In this document: positions 43,798 to 53,517 of the stretch, in pieces
Layout: every line of letters starts with the position of its first letter
Numbering within the stretch: the stretch's first letter is position 1
From: Kribbella rubisoli
Lineage (GTDB): Bacteria; Actinomycetota; Actinomycetes; Propionibacteriales; Kribbellaceae
DNA: 64,000 bases
Assembly (NCBI RefSeq): GCF_004217145.1
Contig: NZ_SHKR01000014.1
Span: forward strand, 1 to 64,000
Direction: 5' to 3'
Notes under the pieces: generated by a model
The model's database searches: none
Told to the model about the DNA's origin: nothing
Seen by the model: only the letters and a program-made list of their open reading frames with translations
Position numbers and translations under genes: made by a program

Positions 43798-45624
43798 TCA
43801 TCCCCGGGACCGGGCGCCCCGCTCGGCCTTGGGCACCCAGACCTGCAGCCCGATCGTCTGCTCGGCCGGGGCGAGCTGTTGGTAGTCGGCGTGGAAGTTC
43901 AGGCCGCAGGACTGCAGCGCGGTGATCTCCGAATCCGAGATCTGCCGGTTCAGGATGATCAGCGGCGCCCGCTCCGGACGACCCTTCCGGCAGACCTCCT
44001 CGATGCCGGCCGCGGTCCGGGCGCGCTCCGTCGGCGCGATCCAGGCCTCGCCGAGCGGCCTGCCGCCGAGGATCAGCACCAGGCCGGCCATCTTGTCGAA
44101 CGCCAGCATCGGCCGGCCGCCTGGCTCGGTGTACGGGCGGAGATCGGCGGCCAGCTTGCGGTAGTCCGCTTCGTCGGCCGGCGTCAGGTACAGCCCCTTC
44201 AACGCGGGCAGCGTCGACGCCACGGTCAGCTCGGAGTGCCCGGCCGAACGGTACGGATACCGGAACAATCCGGTGTAGGCGATCGAGGCGGTCGCGACCA
44301 GCGATCCCACCAGGACGAGTCCGAGCGTCACCCGCGCCGCGATCGGCGTCGCCCAGATCCCGGTCAGTACCGCGATCATCACCGCGGCCCAGGCGGCGAA
44401 CGCGTTGAACCCGATCGTGTAGAGCGCGGTGTTCGTCCCGAACGCCTGAACCAGCGGCAGCAGCACGAGCAGGCCGAGGATCACCCACGTGCGCGTGTTC
44501 TCCCGGCTCAGCCTCGAGCACTCCGTCACACCGAACCGGTGCGCGATCACGGCACCGGCAGCAGCGACGACGGCGACAAGTACGGCGGCCAGCAGCGTCA
44601 CGGCGTACGTCGCGGTTTGCTGCGATCCGCCGATCGCGGCGCCGTCGACGACGACTCGTCGTACGGACAGGATCAATGCGAGCAGCACCAGGACCGCGGC
44701 GGCGATCCGGAGCCAGCGCCAGCGGGCGATCACGGTGAGCGCGGTCGCGACCAGCAGCAGACCGTGGTCGCGGAGGGTCTGGCCGAGCAGTCTGATGCCG
44801 CTCGACCAGTAGAACTGCAGCAGCTCGGTCGGCGAGTACGACGTACCCGCGATGAATTTGTTCACGGTGACGATGCCCGGCACCGCCACGTTCAGGCGGA
44901 CCACGAACAGCTGGACGACGAGCGCAACCACCGCGACCCCAGCCAGGGCGAAAAGGATGCCTCGGGCAACGGCTCGCCAGCTCTGACCGGCCAGCACGAC
45001 CACCGCGGCGATGACGATCAGCCCGATCACCACGACCGAGGTCCACTTCGCCAGCACCATCACGCCGATCACCAGGCCGGCCACGACCGGCACCCAGAAC
45101 GGCACCGGATCGCCGCGGTCGACCGCCGTCGCCATCCACAGCACGCAGGACACCAAGGTCAGCGCGCCGAGCAGCACGACATCGTTGTACCCGGGCGACT
45201 GCGGCAGCCAGGCGTAGCACATCCCGCCCGCGGCCAGGATGATCGCCATCCCGGCCAGCTCCCACAGCTTCGTCGCCGGCATCCCCGGCCGCCGCCCGCG
45301 CAACCAGCGCATGAAGCTGTAGCCGAAGAGCAGATGGACGACGACCACCGTGAACAGCCGGAACAGCCGCAGCCGGTCGATGTTGTACCCGAACCACTCG
45401 AAGATCGGCCCGTACAGGTACTGCACGCCGGTCAACGCCAACGGATTGCTGTCCCACCACCGATAGGACAGCAGGTAATAGCCCTCGTCGGTGATGTCGA
45501 AGCCCTCGTTGGCGGCCCGGGCCGCGGTCAGGATCCACCACGCCGCCAGCCCGCCGGCGACCACGATCACCCCTACGAGCAGCACGATTCGCTTGCTCGC
45601 CGAGGAAACACCCACGGCCGCCAC
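43798..45624 (-). CDS. Polytopic membrane protein, probable GT-C-type glycosyltransferase
   Basis: A 608-residue protein with about eleven transmembrane helices. The first large extracytoplasmic loop contains EGFDITDEGYYLLSYRWWD, an acidic motif like the catalytic Asp/Glu region of GT-C/PMT-like enzymes that use polyprenyl-linked sugars. A soluble C-terminal domain follows the last helix (from about residue 480). I do not recognise a named family. It stands alone between dapB and the peptide transporter operon. Confidence 0.6.
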   Translation of the reverse strand: MAAVGVSSASKRIVLLVGVIVVAGGLAAWWILTAARAANEGFDITDEGYYLLSYRWWDSNPLALTGVQYLYGPIFEWFGYNIDRLRLFRLFTVVVVHLLFGYSFMRWLRGRRPGMPATKLWELAGMAIILAAGGMCYAWLPQSPGYNDVVLLGALTLVSCVLWMATAVDRGDPVPFWVPVVAGLVIGVMVLAKWTSVVVIGLIVIAAVVVLAGQSWRAVARGILFALAGVAVVALVVQLFVVRLNVAVPGIVTVNKFIAGTSYSPTELLQFYWSSGIRLLGQTLRDHGLLLVATALTVIARWRWLRIAAAVLVLLALILSVRRVVVDGAAIGGSQQTATYAVTLLAAVLVAVVAAAGAVIAHRFGVTECSRLSRENTRTWVILGLLVLLPLVQAFGTNTALYTIGFNAFAAWAAVMIAVLTGIWATPIAARVTLGLVLVGSLVATASIAYTGLFRYPYRSAGHSELTVASTLPALKGLYLTPADEADYRKLAADLRPYTEPGGRPMLAFDKMAGLVLILGGRPLGEAWIAPTERARTAAGIEEVCRKGRPERAPLIILNRQISDSEITALQSCGLNFHADYQQLAPAEQTIGLQVWVPKAERGARSRG

Positions 45625-45651
45625 CCTAGGCCATCACTCAACAGCTATTAC

Positions 45652-46647
45652 TCAGGCCGGGGCGAAGGCGGTCTGCGCATCCTCGGCGAAATGACACGAA
45701 ACGGTCTGCCCGGACGCGATCTCCCGCAGCTCGGGTACGTCGGTGCTGCACCTGGCCTCGGCTCGCAGACAGCGGGTGTGGAACCGGCATCCGGACGGAG
45801 GCATCACCGGCGACGGCGGGTCACCGGCCAGCACGATCCGCTCGCGACCCTTCCGGGCCAGACCGGGCTCCGCGGACAGCAGCGCCTGCGTGTACGGGTG
45901 CGCGGGGACGTCGTACACCTGCTGGTGCCGGCCCAGCTCGGCGACCTTGCCGAGGTACATCACCGCGACCCGGTCGGAGACGTGCCGGACCACGGACAGG
46001 TCGTGGGCGACGAAGATGATGCTGAGACCAAGCTCACGCTGCAGCCGCATCAACAGGTTCACCACCTGCGCCTGGACCGACAGGTCGAGCGCCGACACCG
46101 GCTCGTCACACAGCAGTACGTCGGGGTTGAGCGCGATCGCCCGCGCGATCCCGATCCGCTGCCGCTGGCCGCCGGAGAACTGGTGCGGGAACTTCGTCTC
46201 GTCCTCGGGCCGCAGACCGACCAGCTCGAGCAGCTCCCGGACCCGGGCGCGGATGTCGATACCCTTCCCGACGTCCGGGTGCACCTCGAACGGCTCACCG
46301 ACGATCTCGCCGACGCGCATCCGCGGGTTCAGGCTCGAGTACGGGTCCTGGAACACCACCTGGACGTTGCGCCGCCAGCGCCGCAGTTCGCGGCCCTTGA
46401 GCCTGCTGACGTCCACGCCGTTGTACTCGATCTGGCCCGCGGTCGGCTTCTCCAGGGCGGCGAGCAGCCGGACCAGCGTGGACTTCCCGCAGCCGGACTC
46501 GCCGACGATGCCGAGCGACTCGCCCTTGCGCAGCGTCAGGTCGACGCCGTCGACCGCTCGGACCAGCGTCTTGGCGCCGAAGTTCAGCGCCGGGCTGATG
46601 TCGTAGTGCTTCACGACATTGGTTGCCACCAGCAACTCATCGGTCAT
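45652..46647 (-). CDS. Oligopeptide/dipeptide ABC transporter ATP-binding protein (OppF/DppF type)
   Basis: A 331-residue ATPase, the second of two in this importer. Walker A GESGCGKST, signature SGGQRQRIGIARA and Walker B VLLCDEPVSALD are intact. The C-terminal oligo_HPY domain has CRFHTRC with a further cysteine, typical of OppF/DppF. ATG at 46647 overlaps the upstream ATPase stop by 1 bp. It is the last gene of the five-gene operon. Confidence 0.93.
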   Translation of the reverse strand: MTDELLVATNVVKHYDISPALNFGAKTLVRAVDGVDLTLRKGESLGIVGESGCGKSTLVRLLAALEKPTAGQIEYNGVDVSRLKGRELRRWRRNVQVVFQDPYSSLNPRMRVGEIVGEPFEVHPDVGKGIDIRARVRELLELVGLRPEDETKFPHQFSGGQRQRIGIARAIALNPDVLLCDEPVSALDLSVQAQVVNLLMRLQRELGLSIIFVAHDLSVVRHVSDRVAVMYLGKVAELGRHQQVYDVPAHPYTQALLSAEPGLARKGRERIVLAGDPPSPVMPPSGCRFHTRCLRAEARCSTDVPELREIASGQTVSCHFAEDAQTAFAPA

Positions 46648-47666
46648 CAGACTGCCTCCTTCGCCGCGATCGACGTACGCCGGATGCACGCGGCATCACG
46701 TCCTGGTCCGACCGTGAGCAACGGCGGCACCTCGGCGGCGCAGTCGTCGATCGCGATCGGGCACCGGGGCCGGAACGCGCACCCCGACGGGATCGCCAGC
46801 AGCGACGGCGGCGTACCGGGGATCGTCGGCAGCTCCTGACCCTTGAGGTCGGCCGACGGCATCGAGCCCAGAAGCCCTTCGGTATAAGGGTGAACGGGAT
46901 ACTCCAGCGCCTCCGCGGTGGCGGCGCGCTCGACGACGTGGCCCGCGTACATCACCACGACGTTGTCGGCGACGTCCGAGACCACGCCGAGGTCGTGGGT
47001 GATCAGTACGACGCCCATCTGCCGCTCAGCCTGCAGCTCCGCGATCAGCTCGAGGATCTGAGCCTGCACGGTCACGTCGAGCGCGGTGGTCGGCTCGTCC
47101 GCGATCAGTACGTCGGGATCGAGCGCGAGCGCCATCGCCAGCATCACGCGCTGCCGCATACCGCCGGAGAACTCGTGCGGGTAGTCGTTCACCCGCTTGG
47201 CCGCGGCCGGGATCCGCACCTGGTCGAGCATCTCCGCAGCCTTCTTGAGCGCGTCCCGCTTCGACATCCCGCGGTGGACGCGGTAGCACTCGGCGATCTG
47301 GGTCCCGACCGATTGGACCGGGTTCAGCGCGGACAGCGAGTCCTGGAACACCATCGTGATCCGGTCCCCGACGATCCGCCGCCGTTCCTTGGTCGTCATC
47401 TGGATCAGGTCGGCGCCGCGGTACTCCGCCGTACCTTTCAGGATCCGGCCGGGCGGCATCTCGAGGATCCCGGTCAGCGCCTGGGTCGACACGCTCTTGC
47501 CGGACCCGGACTCTCCCAGGATCGCCAGCGTCTCGCCCGCGCGCACCTGCCACGACACGCCGTCCACGGCCCGCACCGGACCGCGTGGTGTGTCGAACTC
47601 GACGGTCAGGTCCTCGACCTTGAGCAGTACTTCGCCAGTCTTGTGTCCACTCTTGTGTGCAGTCAT
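46647..47666 (-). CDS. Oligopeptide/dipeptide ABC transporter ATP-binding protein (OppD/DppD type)
   Basis: A 339-residue ATPase with Walker A GESGSGKS, signature SGGMRQRVMLAMAL and Walker B VLIADEPTTALD. The C-terminal domain includes CAFRPRCPIAIDDC, which in related transporters binds an iron-sulfur cluster or a metal. ATG at 47666 overlaps the permease stop by 4 bp; the open frame continues far upstream but that part shadows the permease gene. Confidence 0.93.
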   Translation of the reverse strand: MTAHKSGHKTGEVLLKVEDLTVEFDTPRGPVRAVDGVSWQVRAGETLAILGESGSGKSVSTQALTGILEMPPGRILKGTAEYRGADLIQMTTKERRRIVGDRITMVFQDSLSALNPVQSVGTQIAECYRVHRGMSKRDALKKAAEMLDQVRIPAAAKRVNDYPHEFSGGMRQRVMLAMALALDPDVLIADEPTTALDVTVQAQILELIAELQAERQMGVVLITHDLGVVSDVADNVVVMYAGHVVERAATAEALEYPVHPYTEGLLGSMPSADLKGQELPTIPGTPPSLLAIPSGCAFRPRCPIAIDDCAAEVPPLLTVGPGRDAACIRRTSIAAKEAV

Positions 47667-48568
47667 CGCAGCAACTTCGGGTCGAGGGCGTCCCGGATCG
47701 AGTCGCCGATGATCATGAACGAGATCGTCATCGTGGAGATGAACAACGCCGGCCAGATGAACAGGTGCGGCGTATCGCGGTACGACGCGGCCACGCCGAA
47801 CTGCGAACCCCACGAGATCGACGGCGGCTGCAGACCGACGCCGAGGAAGGTCAACGCGGCTTCCAGACCGACCATGCCGCCGATGCCGAGCGTGGTCATC
47901 GCGAGCAGCGGCGCCATCGCGTTCGGGAACACGTGCTTGCGCAGGATCCGGACCGGCGGCACACCGATCGACCTGGCCGCCAGCACGTACTCGCGGTTGC
48001 GGACCGAGAACACCGTCGCCCGCATCAGCCGCATACCGCCCGGCCAGCCGATCAGGAAGATGACGCCGACGATGATCCAGATGCTCCGGTTCTGCACCGA
48101 GTTCAGGATCACGATCAGCACCACGATGCCGGGGATCGAGAACAGTACGTCGGCCGTCCGCGAGATCAGGCCGTCGACGAAGCCCGGGAAGTATCCGGCC
48201 AGCAGACCGAGCGAGCCGGCCAGGATGAACACGCCGAAACTCGCACAGATGCTGACCAGCACCGACGGACGGGCGCCGTAGATGACGTTGGCGAAGTAGT
48301 CGCAGCCCTGGATGTCGAAGCCGAACGGATGCCCCGGGCCGCGGCCCTGCCGGCTCTTGGCGAGCTCGCAGAACCGCGGATCGGCGGATGTGAACAGCCT
48401 CGGCACCGCCGCCATCGTGAAGAACGCCAGCAGCAGCAGGCTGCACAGCACGAACTGCGGCTTGCGCAGCAGCGCCCGCAGCAACTCGCGGTTGGACAGT
48501 GTGCGGCCGTCGCCGAGCTCCTGCGCCTCGGCGCCGACGGCCGCGGTGATCTGTTGGACGTCAGACAT
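47663..48568 (-). CDS. Oligopeptide/dipeptide ABC transporter permease (OppC/DppC type)
   Basis: A 301-residue inner-membrane permease with an N-terminal helix after a short soluble segment and about five more helices. RSIGVPPVRILRKHVFPNAM is the EAA-type loop that docks on the ATPases. It overlaps the upstream permease gene by 8 bp. Confidence 0.92.
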   Translation of the reverse strand: MSDVQQITAAVGAEAQELGDGRTLSNRELLRALLRKPQFVLCSLLLLAFFTMAAVPRLFTSADPRFCELAKSRQGRGPGHPFGFDIQGCDYFANVIYGARPSVLVSICASFGVFILAGSLGLLAGYFPGFVDGLISRTADVLFSIPGIVVLIVILNSVQNRSIWIIVGVIFLIGWPGGMRLMRATVFSVRNREYVLAARSIGVPPVRILRKHVFPNAMAPLLAMTTLGIGGMVGLEAALTFLGVGLQPPSISWGSQFGVAASYRDTPHLFIWPALFISTMTISFMIIGDSIRDALDPKLLR

Positions 48569-49487
48569 TGCGCACCCTCGGATCCACGACGCCGTACAGC
48601 ACGTCGACCAGCAGGTTGATCACGATGAACGAGATGAAGGCGAGCGTCGACAGCAGCACCACGACCCCGCCCTCCTTCAGCTTGATCGCCTGGAACATGA
48701 ACTGGCCGAGCCCGGGCAGGTTGAAGATGCTCTCGGTGATGATCGCGCCGCCGAACATGCCGGCCAGGTCGAGCCCGATGAACGTGATCACCGGAAGCAG
48801 CGCGTTCGGCAGGATGTGCCGCCACAGCACCCGCTGCTCCCCCAGTCCCTTGGCCCGCGCGGTCTTCACGAAGTCCGCGTTGACCGTCTCCACGATCGAC
48901 GTCCGCAGCAGCCGGGCCAGGCCGGCGAACCCGAGGACGCCGATCACCAACGCAGGCAGCAGGTACGACCTCGGGAACCCTTCGAGCACGCCCGACACCG
49001 GGAACCATTTCAGCTCGACCCCGAACAGGTACTGCGCGGCGAAGTACGCCACCAGCCCGGGGACCGCGAGCAGCACCAATGTTGTCAGCAGCAACGACCG
49101 GTCGACCCAGCCGTTGCGCTTGAACCCGGCGTAGATGCCGAAGAACAACCCGAGCGTCCACTGGAACGCGTTCGCGAGCAGTGTCAGCTTGAGTGTCACC
49201 GGGATCCGCAGCCGGAGTTGATCGGCGATGTCGGCTCCGGCGAACGTCGTACCGAAGTGGCCGGTGAGGATGTCCTTCATGCTCAGCAGGTACTGGACGA
49301 TGAAGGGGTCGTCGAGGTGGAACTGGGCCCGTTTGGCCGCCAGCACGGCCGCCGGGATCGGCTTGTCGCCGGCCAGTTCCCGCAGGGGGTCTCCGGGCAT
49401 CGCGAAGACGAGCGCGTAGACCCCCAGCGTGACGACCAGTCCGATCGGGATCGCCGCGAGGACGCGGCGAAGGACGAAACGAATCAC
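48561..49487 (-). CDS. Oligopeptide/dipeptide ABC transporter permease (OppB/DppB type)
   Basis: A 308-residue permease with six helices. FAMPGDPLRELAG is the characteristic OppB N-terminal motif, and ARAKGLGEQRVLWRHILPNA is the EAA loop. GTG at 49487 begins the family-typical VIRFVLRRVLAAIPIG, 10 nt after the binding-protein stop. An ATG at 49529 lies inside that gene and was rejected. Confidence 0.92.
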   Translation of the reverse strand: MIRFVLRRVLAAIPIGLVVTLGVYALVFAMPGDPLRELAGDKPIPAAVLAAKRAQFHLDDPFIVQYLLSMKDILTGHFGTTFAGADIADQLRLRIPVTLKLTLLANAFQWTLGLFFGIYAGFKRNGWVDRSLLLTTLVLLAVPGLVAYFAAQYLFGVELKWFPVSGVLEGFPRSYLLPALVIGVLGFAGLARLLRTSIVETVNADFVKTARAKGLGEQRVLWRHILPNALLPVITFIGLDLAGMFGGAIITESIFNLPGLGQFMFQAIKLKEGGVVVLLSTLAFISFIVINLLVDVLYGVVDPRVRNV

Positions 49488-49497
49488 TTGGCGGCGC

Positions 49498-51108
49498 TCA
49501 CTTGAAGGTGGCCCAGAGCGCCGAGACACCGACGTACTTCGACACGCGCGGCTCGATCTTGGCCGAGTGCAGGTACGCGTTCGACTTGGTGTAGAGCGGG
49601 ATCAGCGGCATGTCCTCGAGCGCGATGTCCTCGGCCTGCTGGTACAGCTTGATCGCCTTCTCCTGGTCCGGCTCGGCGTCACCCTTGGCGAGGACCGCGT
49701 CCAGCGCCGGGTTGCTGTAGCCGGCGAAGTTCGCGTCACCGTTGGACTTGAACATCGGCGTCAGGTAGTCCTCGATCGACGGGTAGTCGTGACCCCAGCC
49801 GCCGAACCGCAGACCGTCCAGCTTGCGGCTGTCGGCCAGCTCGGTGATCTCCGAACCCTGCTTGCCGGTGTACTTCACCTGCAGGCCGAGGTTCTGCCGG
49901 AGCATGTTGCCGATCGCCTCGGCGAAGATCTGCCCGGTCGCGGATGTCGTGCTGTAGCTGATGTTGACGACGCCGGAGAAGCCGCCGGCTTCCTGCAGCA
50001 GCTGCTTGGCCTTGGTGGCGTCGAAGTCGCAGTACTTGCAGGCGTTGTCACGGTAGCCGTCGATATCCGGCGCGATCAGGCCCTTGGCCGGGTCGGACAG
50101 GCCGACGAGATCGGCGAAGGCCTTGCGGTCGATCGCCTCCGAGAACGCGTGCCGCAGCTTCGGGTTCTTATACCGCGCGTCCCAGGCCGGGAAGACCAGG
50201 TAGTTCGCGCCGGAGCTGACGCTGGTCACCCACTGGTCCGGCGCGTCGGTCTTGAAGCTCTTCACCTTGGTCGACGGCACGTCGGTGAAGTCGACGTTGC
50301 CGGCCAGGAACTCGTTGTACGCCGTGTCCGCGTTCGGGATGAACCGGTACGTGATCGAGTCGGCCTCGGGCGCGGCCGAAGCCTTGTACCCGTCCCACTT
50401 GGCCAGCTTGATGTCGTCACCGGCGTTCCAGTCGGCGGCGAGCTTGTACGGGCCGTTGCCGATCGGCTTGCGCTTGTAGGCGTCCGGGTTCTTCCGGACC
50501 TCCTCCGGCAGCGGGGCCAGGCCGAGGTACTGCAGGGTCAGACCGAACTGCGAGAACGGCACCTTGAGCTTCACCGTGAAGGTCAGGTTGTCGACCTGCT
50601 TGAGACCGCTCAGCGTCTTCACCGCGGTCGGCTTCGGCGTGGCGCCGTCAGCCGTCGGCGGGTTCAGCGCGTCGTACCCGTCGACCTTGGAGAAGAAACC
50701 GTTGTTCTTCCAGGCGTTCGAGCCCTCGGCGGTCATGTTCCAGCTGTCGACGTAGTCCTTGGCGGTGACCGCCTGGCCGTTCTGGAAGGTGTTGCCGGGC
50801 TTCAGCTTGATCGTCCAGGTCTGGCTGGTCTTGTCCGGCGTGACCGAGTCGGCCATCACGTTCTGCAGCTTGCCGGTGTTCGGGTCCGTGGTCACCAGCG
50901 GGGCGAACATCGCCATCGCGACCTGGATCCCCGGGCTGCCGTTCTCGTTCAGCGGGTTGATGTACTCCAGCGGGTCGGCGGCGATCGCGATGACTTCGCT
51001 CTTGCTGCCGGAGCCGCTGCCACCGCTGCTGCTCTTGCCGTCTCCACACGAGGCGAGTACCAGCGTTAAGCCGAGCACCGCCCCCACTACCCCAGTCAGA
51101 CGTCGCAC
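49498..51108 (-). CDS. Oligopeptide-binding lipoprotein (OppA/DppA type, SBP family 5)
   Basis: A solute-binding protein of about 536 residues and the first gene of the importer operon. A lipoprotein signal ends in LVLASCGDG, where the cysteine would be lipidated. A Ser/Gly linker and the family 5 fold follow. VSSGANYLVFPAWDARYKNP with the nearby LRHAFSEAIDRKAF is the conserved core. GTG at 51108 was chosen; TTG at 51114 sits 5 nt after GAGGAAG and could be the true start. Peptides are the likely cargo, but family 5 proteins also bind nickel or sugars. Confidence 0.92.
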   Translation of the reverse strand: MRRLTGVVGAVLGLTLVLASCGDGKSSSGGSGSGSKSEVIAIAADPLEYINPLNENGSPGIQVAMAMFAPLVTTDPNTGKLQNVMADSVTPDKTSQTWTIKLKPGNTFQNGQAVTAKDYVDSWNMTAEGSNAWKNNGFFSKVDGYDALNPPTADGATPKPTAVKTLSGLKQVDNLTFTVKLKVPFSQFGLTLQYLGLAPLPEEVRKNPDAYKRKPIGNGPYKLAADWNAGDDIKLAKWDGYKASAAPEADSITYRFIPNADTAYNEFLAGNVDFTDVPSTKVKSFKTDAPDQWVTSVSSGANYLVFPAWDARYKNPKLRHAFSEAIDRKAFADLVGLSDPAKGLIAPDIDGYRDNACKYCDFDATKAKQLLQEAGGFSGVVNISYSTTSATGQIFAEAIGNMLRQNLGLQVKYTGKQGSEITELADSRKLDGLRFGGWGHDYPSIEDYLTPMFKSNGDANFAGYSNPALDAVLAKGDAEPDQEKAIKLYQQAEDIALEDMPLIPLYTKSNAYLHSAKIEPRVSKYVGVSALWATFK

Positions 51109-51405
51109 GGTCAAACCAACTTCCTCGGCGGGAGGGCCGCTAGGCGGGCGGATCACGTCATGGTGGCTGGTCGAAACTGCGCATGTCAACGTTGTCAGGC
51201 ACAAAGCGGCGGCGCGTAACGTAGGCGTTACTTTGCCAAGACCTCAGATGACCAGCCGTTCCTTGCGGAGCGAGCCCTCACTTAATCAGATCAGTCCATC
51301 AGAGTCATCAGATGACAGACCAGATCACACCAATTTGGTCATGTGCTCACAAATGCGCAGTCGAGCACTGCACCGAGTATTCGAACGCCTGCACACAGTG
51401 GTCAC
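51109..51405. promoter_or_regulatory. Upstream region of the peptide importer operon with short palindromes
   Basis: This roughly 300-bp interval has no gene. It contains the 8-bp palindrome CAACGTTG (51187-51194) and the dyad GTAACG-TAGG-CGTTAC (51216-51231), both plausible operator sites. The stretch from 51280 to 51350 is AT-rich for this genome. It must also hold the 3' end signals of the ABC exporter upstream. Confidence 0.45.
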
Positions 51406-53088
51406 TCACTCCTGCTGGGCCGCGAACAGCCGAGCGAAACGGCCGGTTTGCCGGGCCATCAGTTCGGGGTAGGTTCCTTGCTGCACCACCGTGCCGCCGT
51501 CGATGACGTAGATGCGATCCATCTCCCGAAGCGTCCACGCCCGATGCGAAACCACGATCGTGATGCGCTCGTCCTTGGTACGGCGGAGGTCGGCGAAGAT
51601 CTCGCGCTCCGCTTCCGCGTCGATCGCCGACGTGGGTTCGTCGAGGATCCAGACGCCGGCGTTGCGGAGGCGGATCCGGGACAGCGCGAGTCGTTGCCAT
51701 TGGCCACCAGAGATGCCGGTGCCGCCCCACTGCTGGCCCAGCTGGGTGTCGAGCGGCAGGCCGGCGGCGAACGTGTCCGTGAGGGCAGTCCGCACCGCCT
51801 GATCGCTGACCGGATCCGGTGAACCGAGGGCGACGGCATCGCGCAGCGTGAACTCGAAGCGCCCGAACTCCTGCACCAGCAGGCCGAAGTACCCGAGCCG
51901 CTCGGCCTCGGTCAGGTGTCGCGCGTCCTTGCCGTCGATCAGCACCCGTCCGCAGTCCGGACTCAGGCTGCCGACGAGCAGGTTGATCGCGGTGGACTTC
52001 CCGGCACCGTTGACGCCGACCAGCGCGACGAGTTCACCGCGGTGTGCCTCGATACAGACGTCGTGCAGCACGGGCACATCGTCGTACGCGAAGCTGACGT
52101 GTTCGAGGGCGACCGACTCGACCTGGGGTACGACGGTCTGGCGTGCGGCGGGCGGCACACTACGGGCGAAACGCCGGTAGATCATGGCTTGTGGAGCCGC
52201 GGTGACGATGCTGCCGAACGCGTACCCGCACTGGCGGATCGCGTTGAGGCCCGTGATCGTGCCTGCAACCGCGGCGGCGGCCGCTCCCCCGTTCGCGCCG
52301 CCGGTCACCAGCGCGATCAGGGCTCCACCGAAGAGCATGACGGTGACCAGCGCGGCGGCCAGCTCTAAGTTCATCGCCGTTCTGATCATCCGATCGAGGA
52401 CGTACGTCGCCTGCGTTCGGCTGCCGGCGATCTGGTCGGCGACCTTCCAGCCGGATCCAAGTACCGCGAGTTCGGTGCCGGAACGCTGCTGGATGAGCTG
52501 TTCGGTCGCGTACGCCGCTGCGCGCTCGTACTCGCCGACGCGCGGCCACCCCTTCGCCTCCATCCGCGAGATCAGCGTGAAGGCGAGCACGGTCGGCACC
52601 AACGCGGCCAGCACGAGAAGCCCGGACAGCACATTGATCGACGCGATCGCGATGCACAGCAGGACAGACGTGACCGCCGCGCTCAGGACTTGCACCGGCT
52701 TGCCCGCGACATCACTCATCGGATCCGTCGCCGCCTGGCTGGTCTCCAGATCCCTGACCACGTCCGGCTCGGCCAGCCGACTCGGACTCAACCGCGCCGC
52801 CACGTGCGCAAGCTCAACGCGATAGTCGAGCCTGAGGCGCAACATCATCCGCTGCCCGGCGATGTTCGACACCTGGGTGATCGGGTACATCGCGCCGACC
52901 ACGACGGTCAGCCCCAGCAACGGTCCCCAGGTCCCGCCGCCGTCGACCAGCGAGCGGATCAGCACAACCTGTGCACCCGGCAGAAACGCCAGGACCAGTT
53001 GCAGCATCGAGTGTGCCGCCAGCCACCCCGGAGCAACCCGGAGGGCATCGAGCATCGAATCGCGGGCAGTACGGAACGCATCCAGCAC
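51406..53088 (-). CDS. ABC transporter with fused membrane and ATPase domains (exporter type)
   Basis: A 560-residue half-transporter. Five or six N-terminal transmembrane helices precede an ATPase with Walker A GVNGAGKST (about residue 365), signature SGGQWQRLALSR, Walker B VWILDEPTSAID and the H-loop VSHRAW. It should act as a homodimer, exporting a drug, lipid or peptide. Its helices are less like MsbA than like the peptide-modification-associated exporters, so a role in natural-product export is possible. The start is GTG with AGAGGA at 5-nt spacing. No precursor or biosynthetic gene adjoins it. Confidence 0.9.
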   Translation of the reverse strand: MLDAFRTARDSMLDALRVAPGWLAAHSMLQLVLAFLPGAQVVLIRSLVDGGGTWGPLLGLTVVVGAMYPITQVSNIAGQRMMLRLRLDYRVELAHVAARLSPSRLAEPDVVRDLETSQAATDPMSDVAGKPVQVLSAAVTSVLLCIAIASINVLSGLLVLAALVPTVLAFTLISRMEAKGWPRVGEYERAAAYATEQLIQQRSGTELAVLGSGWKVADQIAGSRTQATYVLDRMIRTAMNLELAAALVTVMLFGGALIALVTGGANGGAAAAAVAGTITGLNAIRQCGYAFGSIVTAAPQAMIYRRFARSVPPAARQTVVPQVESVALEHVSFAYDDVPVLHDVCIEAHRGELVALVGVNGAGKSTAINLLVGSLSPDCGRVLIDGKDARHLTEAERLGYFGLLVQEFGRFEFTLRDAVALGSPDPVSDQAVRTALTDTFAAGLPLDTQLGQQWGGTGISGGQWQRLALSRIRLRNAGVWILDEPTSAIDAEAEREIFADLRRTKDERITIVVSHRAWTLREMDRIYVIDGGTVVQQGTYPELMARQTGRFARLFAAQQE

Positions 53089-53517
53089 AAGGATCCTCTT
53101 TCACGCAGACAGGCCGGAGCCGCGCCGGGTATCCGGCGCCGCTCACCGCAGCCGTCAAATGCGTGTCATCCCAGAATCGGGCCCCGCCCGTCCAAATGGG
53201 ATCCAGTGGCAGATCACGTGGTGACGTTTTACCGACCCAGGCTAGTACCCGTTCAGGTCGTGACAGCCCACAGCCCGGTGGGCCGCCGGTTCGGTTGGAC
53301 GGCGCGAGCTGGTGCCTGGTCGCGATTGCGGCGGGCGATCGGAGACGTGTTCATGTGCAGCTCGACAGGACGTATACGTCCACTGGAAGCCAGCGCCCGC
53401 CTGCGCACACCTGAATCCAAGCCCAATCCCCGAACACTTCCTGTCGAGCTTGCACACCGACCCGAGGCCCGGGCGTGGGAGCGGCGGGTTACGGCCCGAG
53501 CTTTGCTTGGAGCGGGG
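53089..53517. other. Gene-free interval upstream of the ABC exporter
   Basis: No convincing gene lies in this 429-bp stretch. GCGCCGG-GTAT-CCGGCGC (53122-53139) is a compact hairpin about 34 bp upstream of the exporter start. GGACGTATACGTCC (53368-53381) is a perfect 14-bp palindrome and a possible operator. A minus-strand TTGACG near 53150 is a candidate -35 element for the exporter. A 71-codon minus-strand frame (53242-53457) has several Cys codons but no ribosome-binding site or known family. Confidence 0.5.

Noticed and set aside
43114..46839. A 1241-codon plus-strand open frame across dapB, the glycosyltransferase-like gene and an opp ATPase gene
   Set aside because: It lies opposite three well-recognised minus-strand genes. 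Its translation is Arg/His/Gln/Asp-rich low-complexity sequence, the usual antisense artefact of high-GC coding DNA.
53242..53457. 71-codon Cys-containing minus-strand frame, considered as a peptide precursor for the ABC exporter
   Set aside because: No ribosome-binding site, no leader/core organisation, and no modification enzymes nearby.
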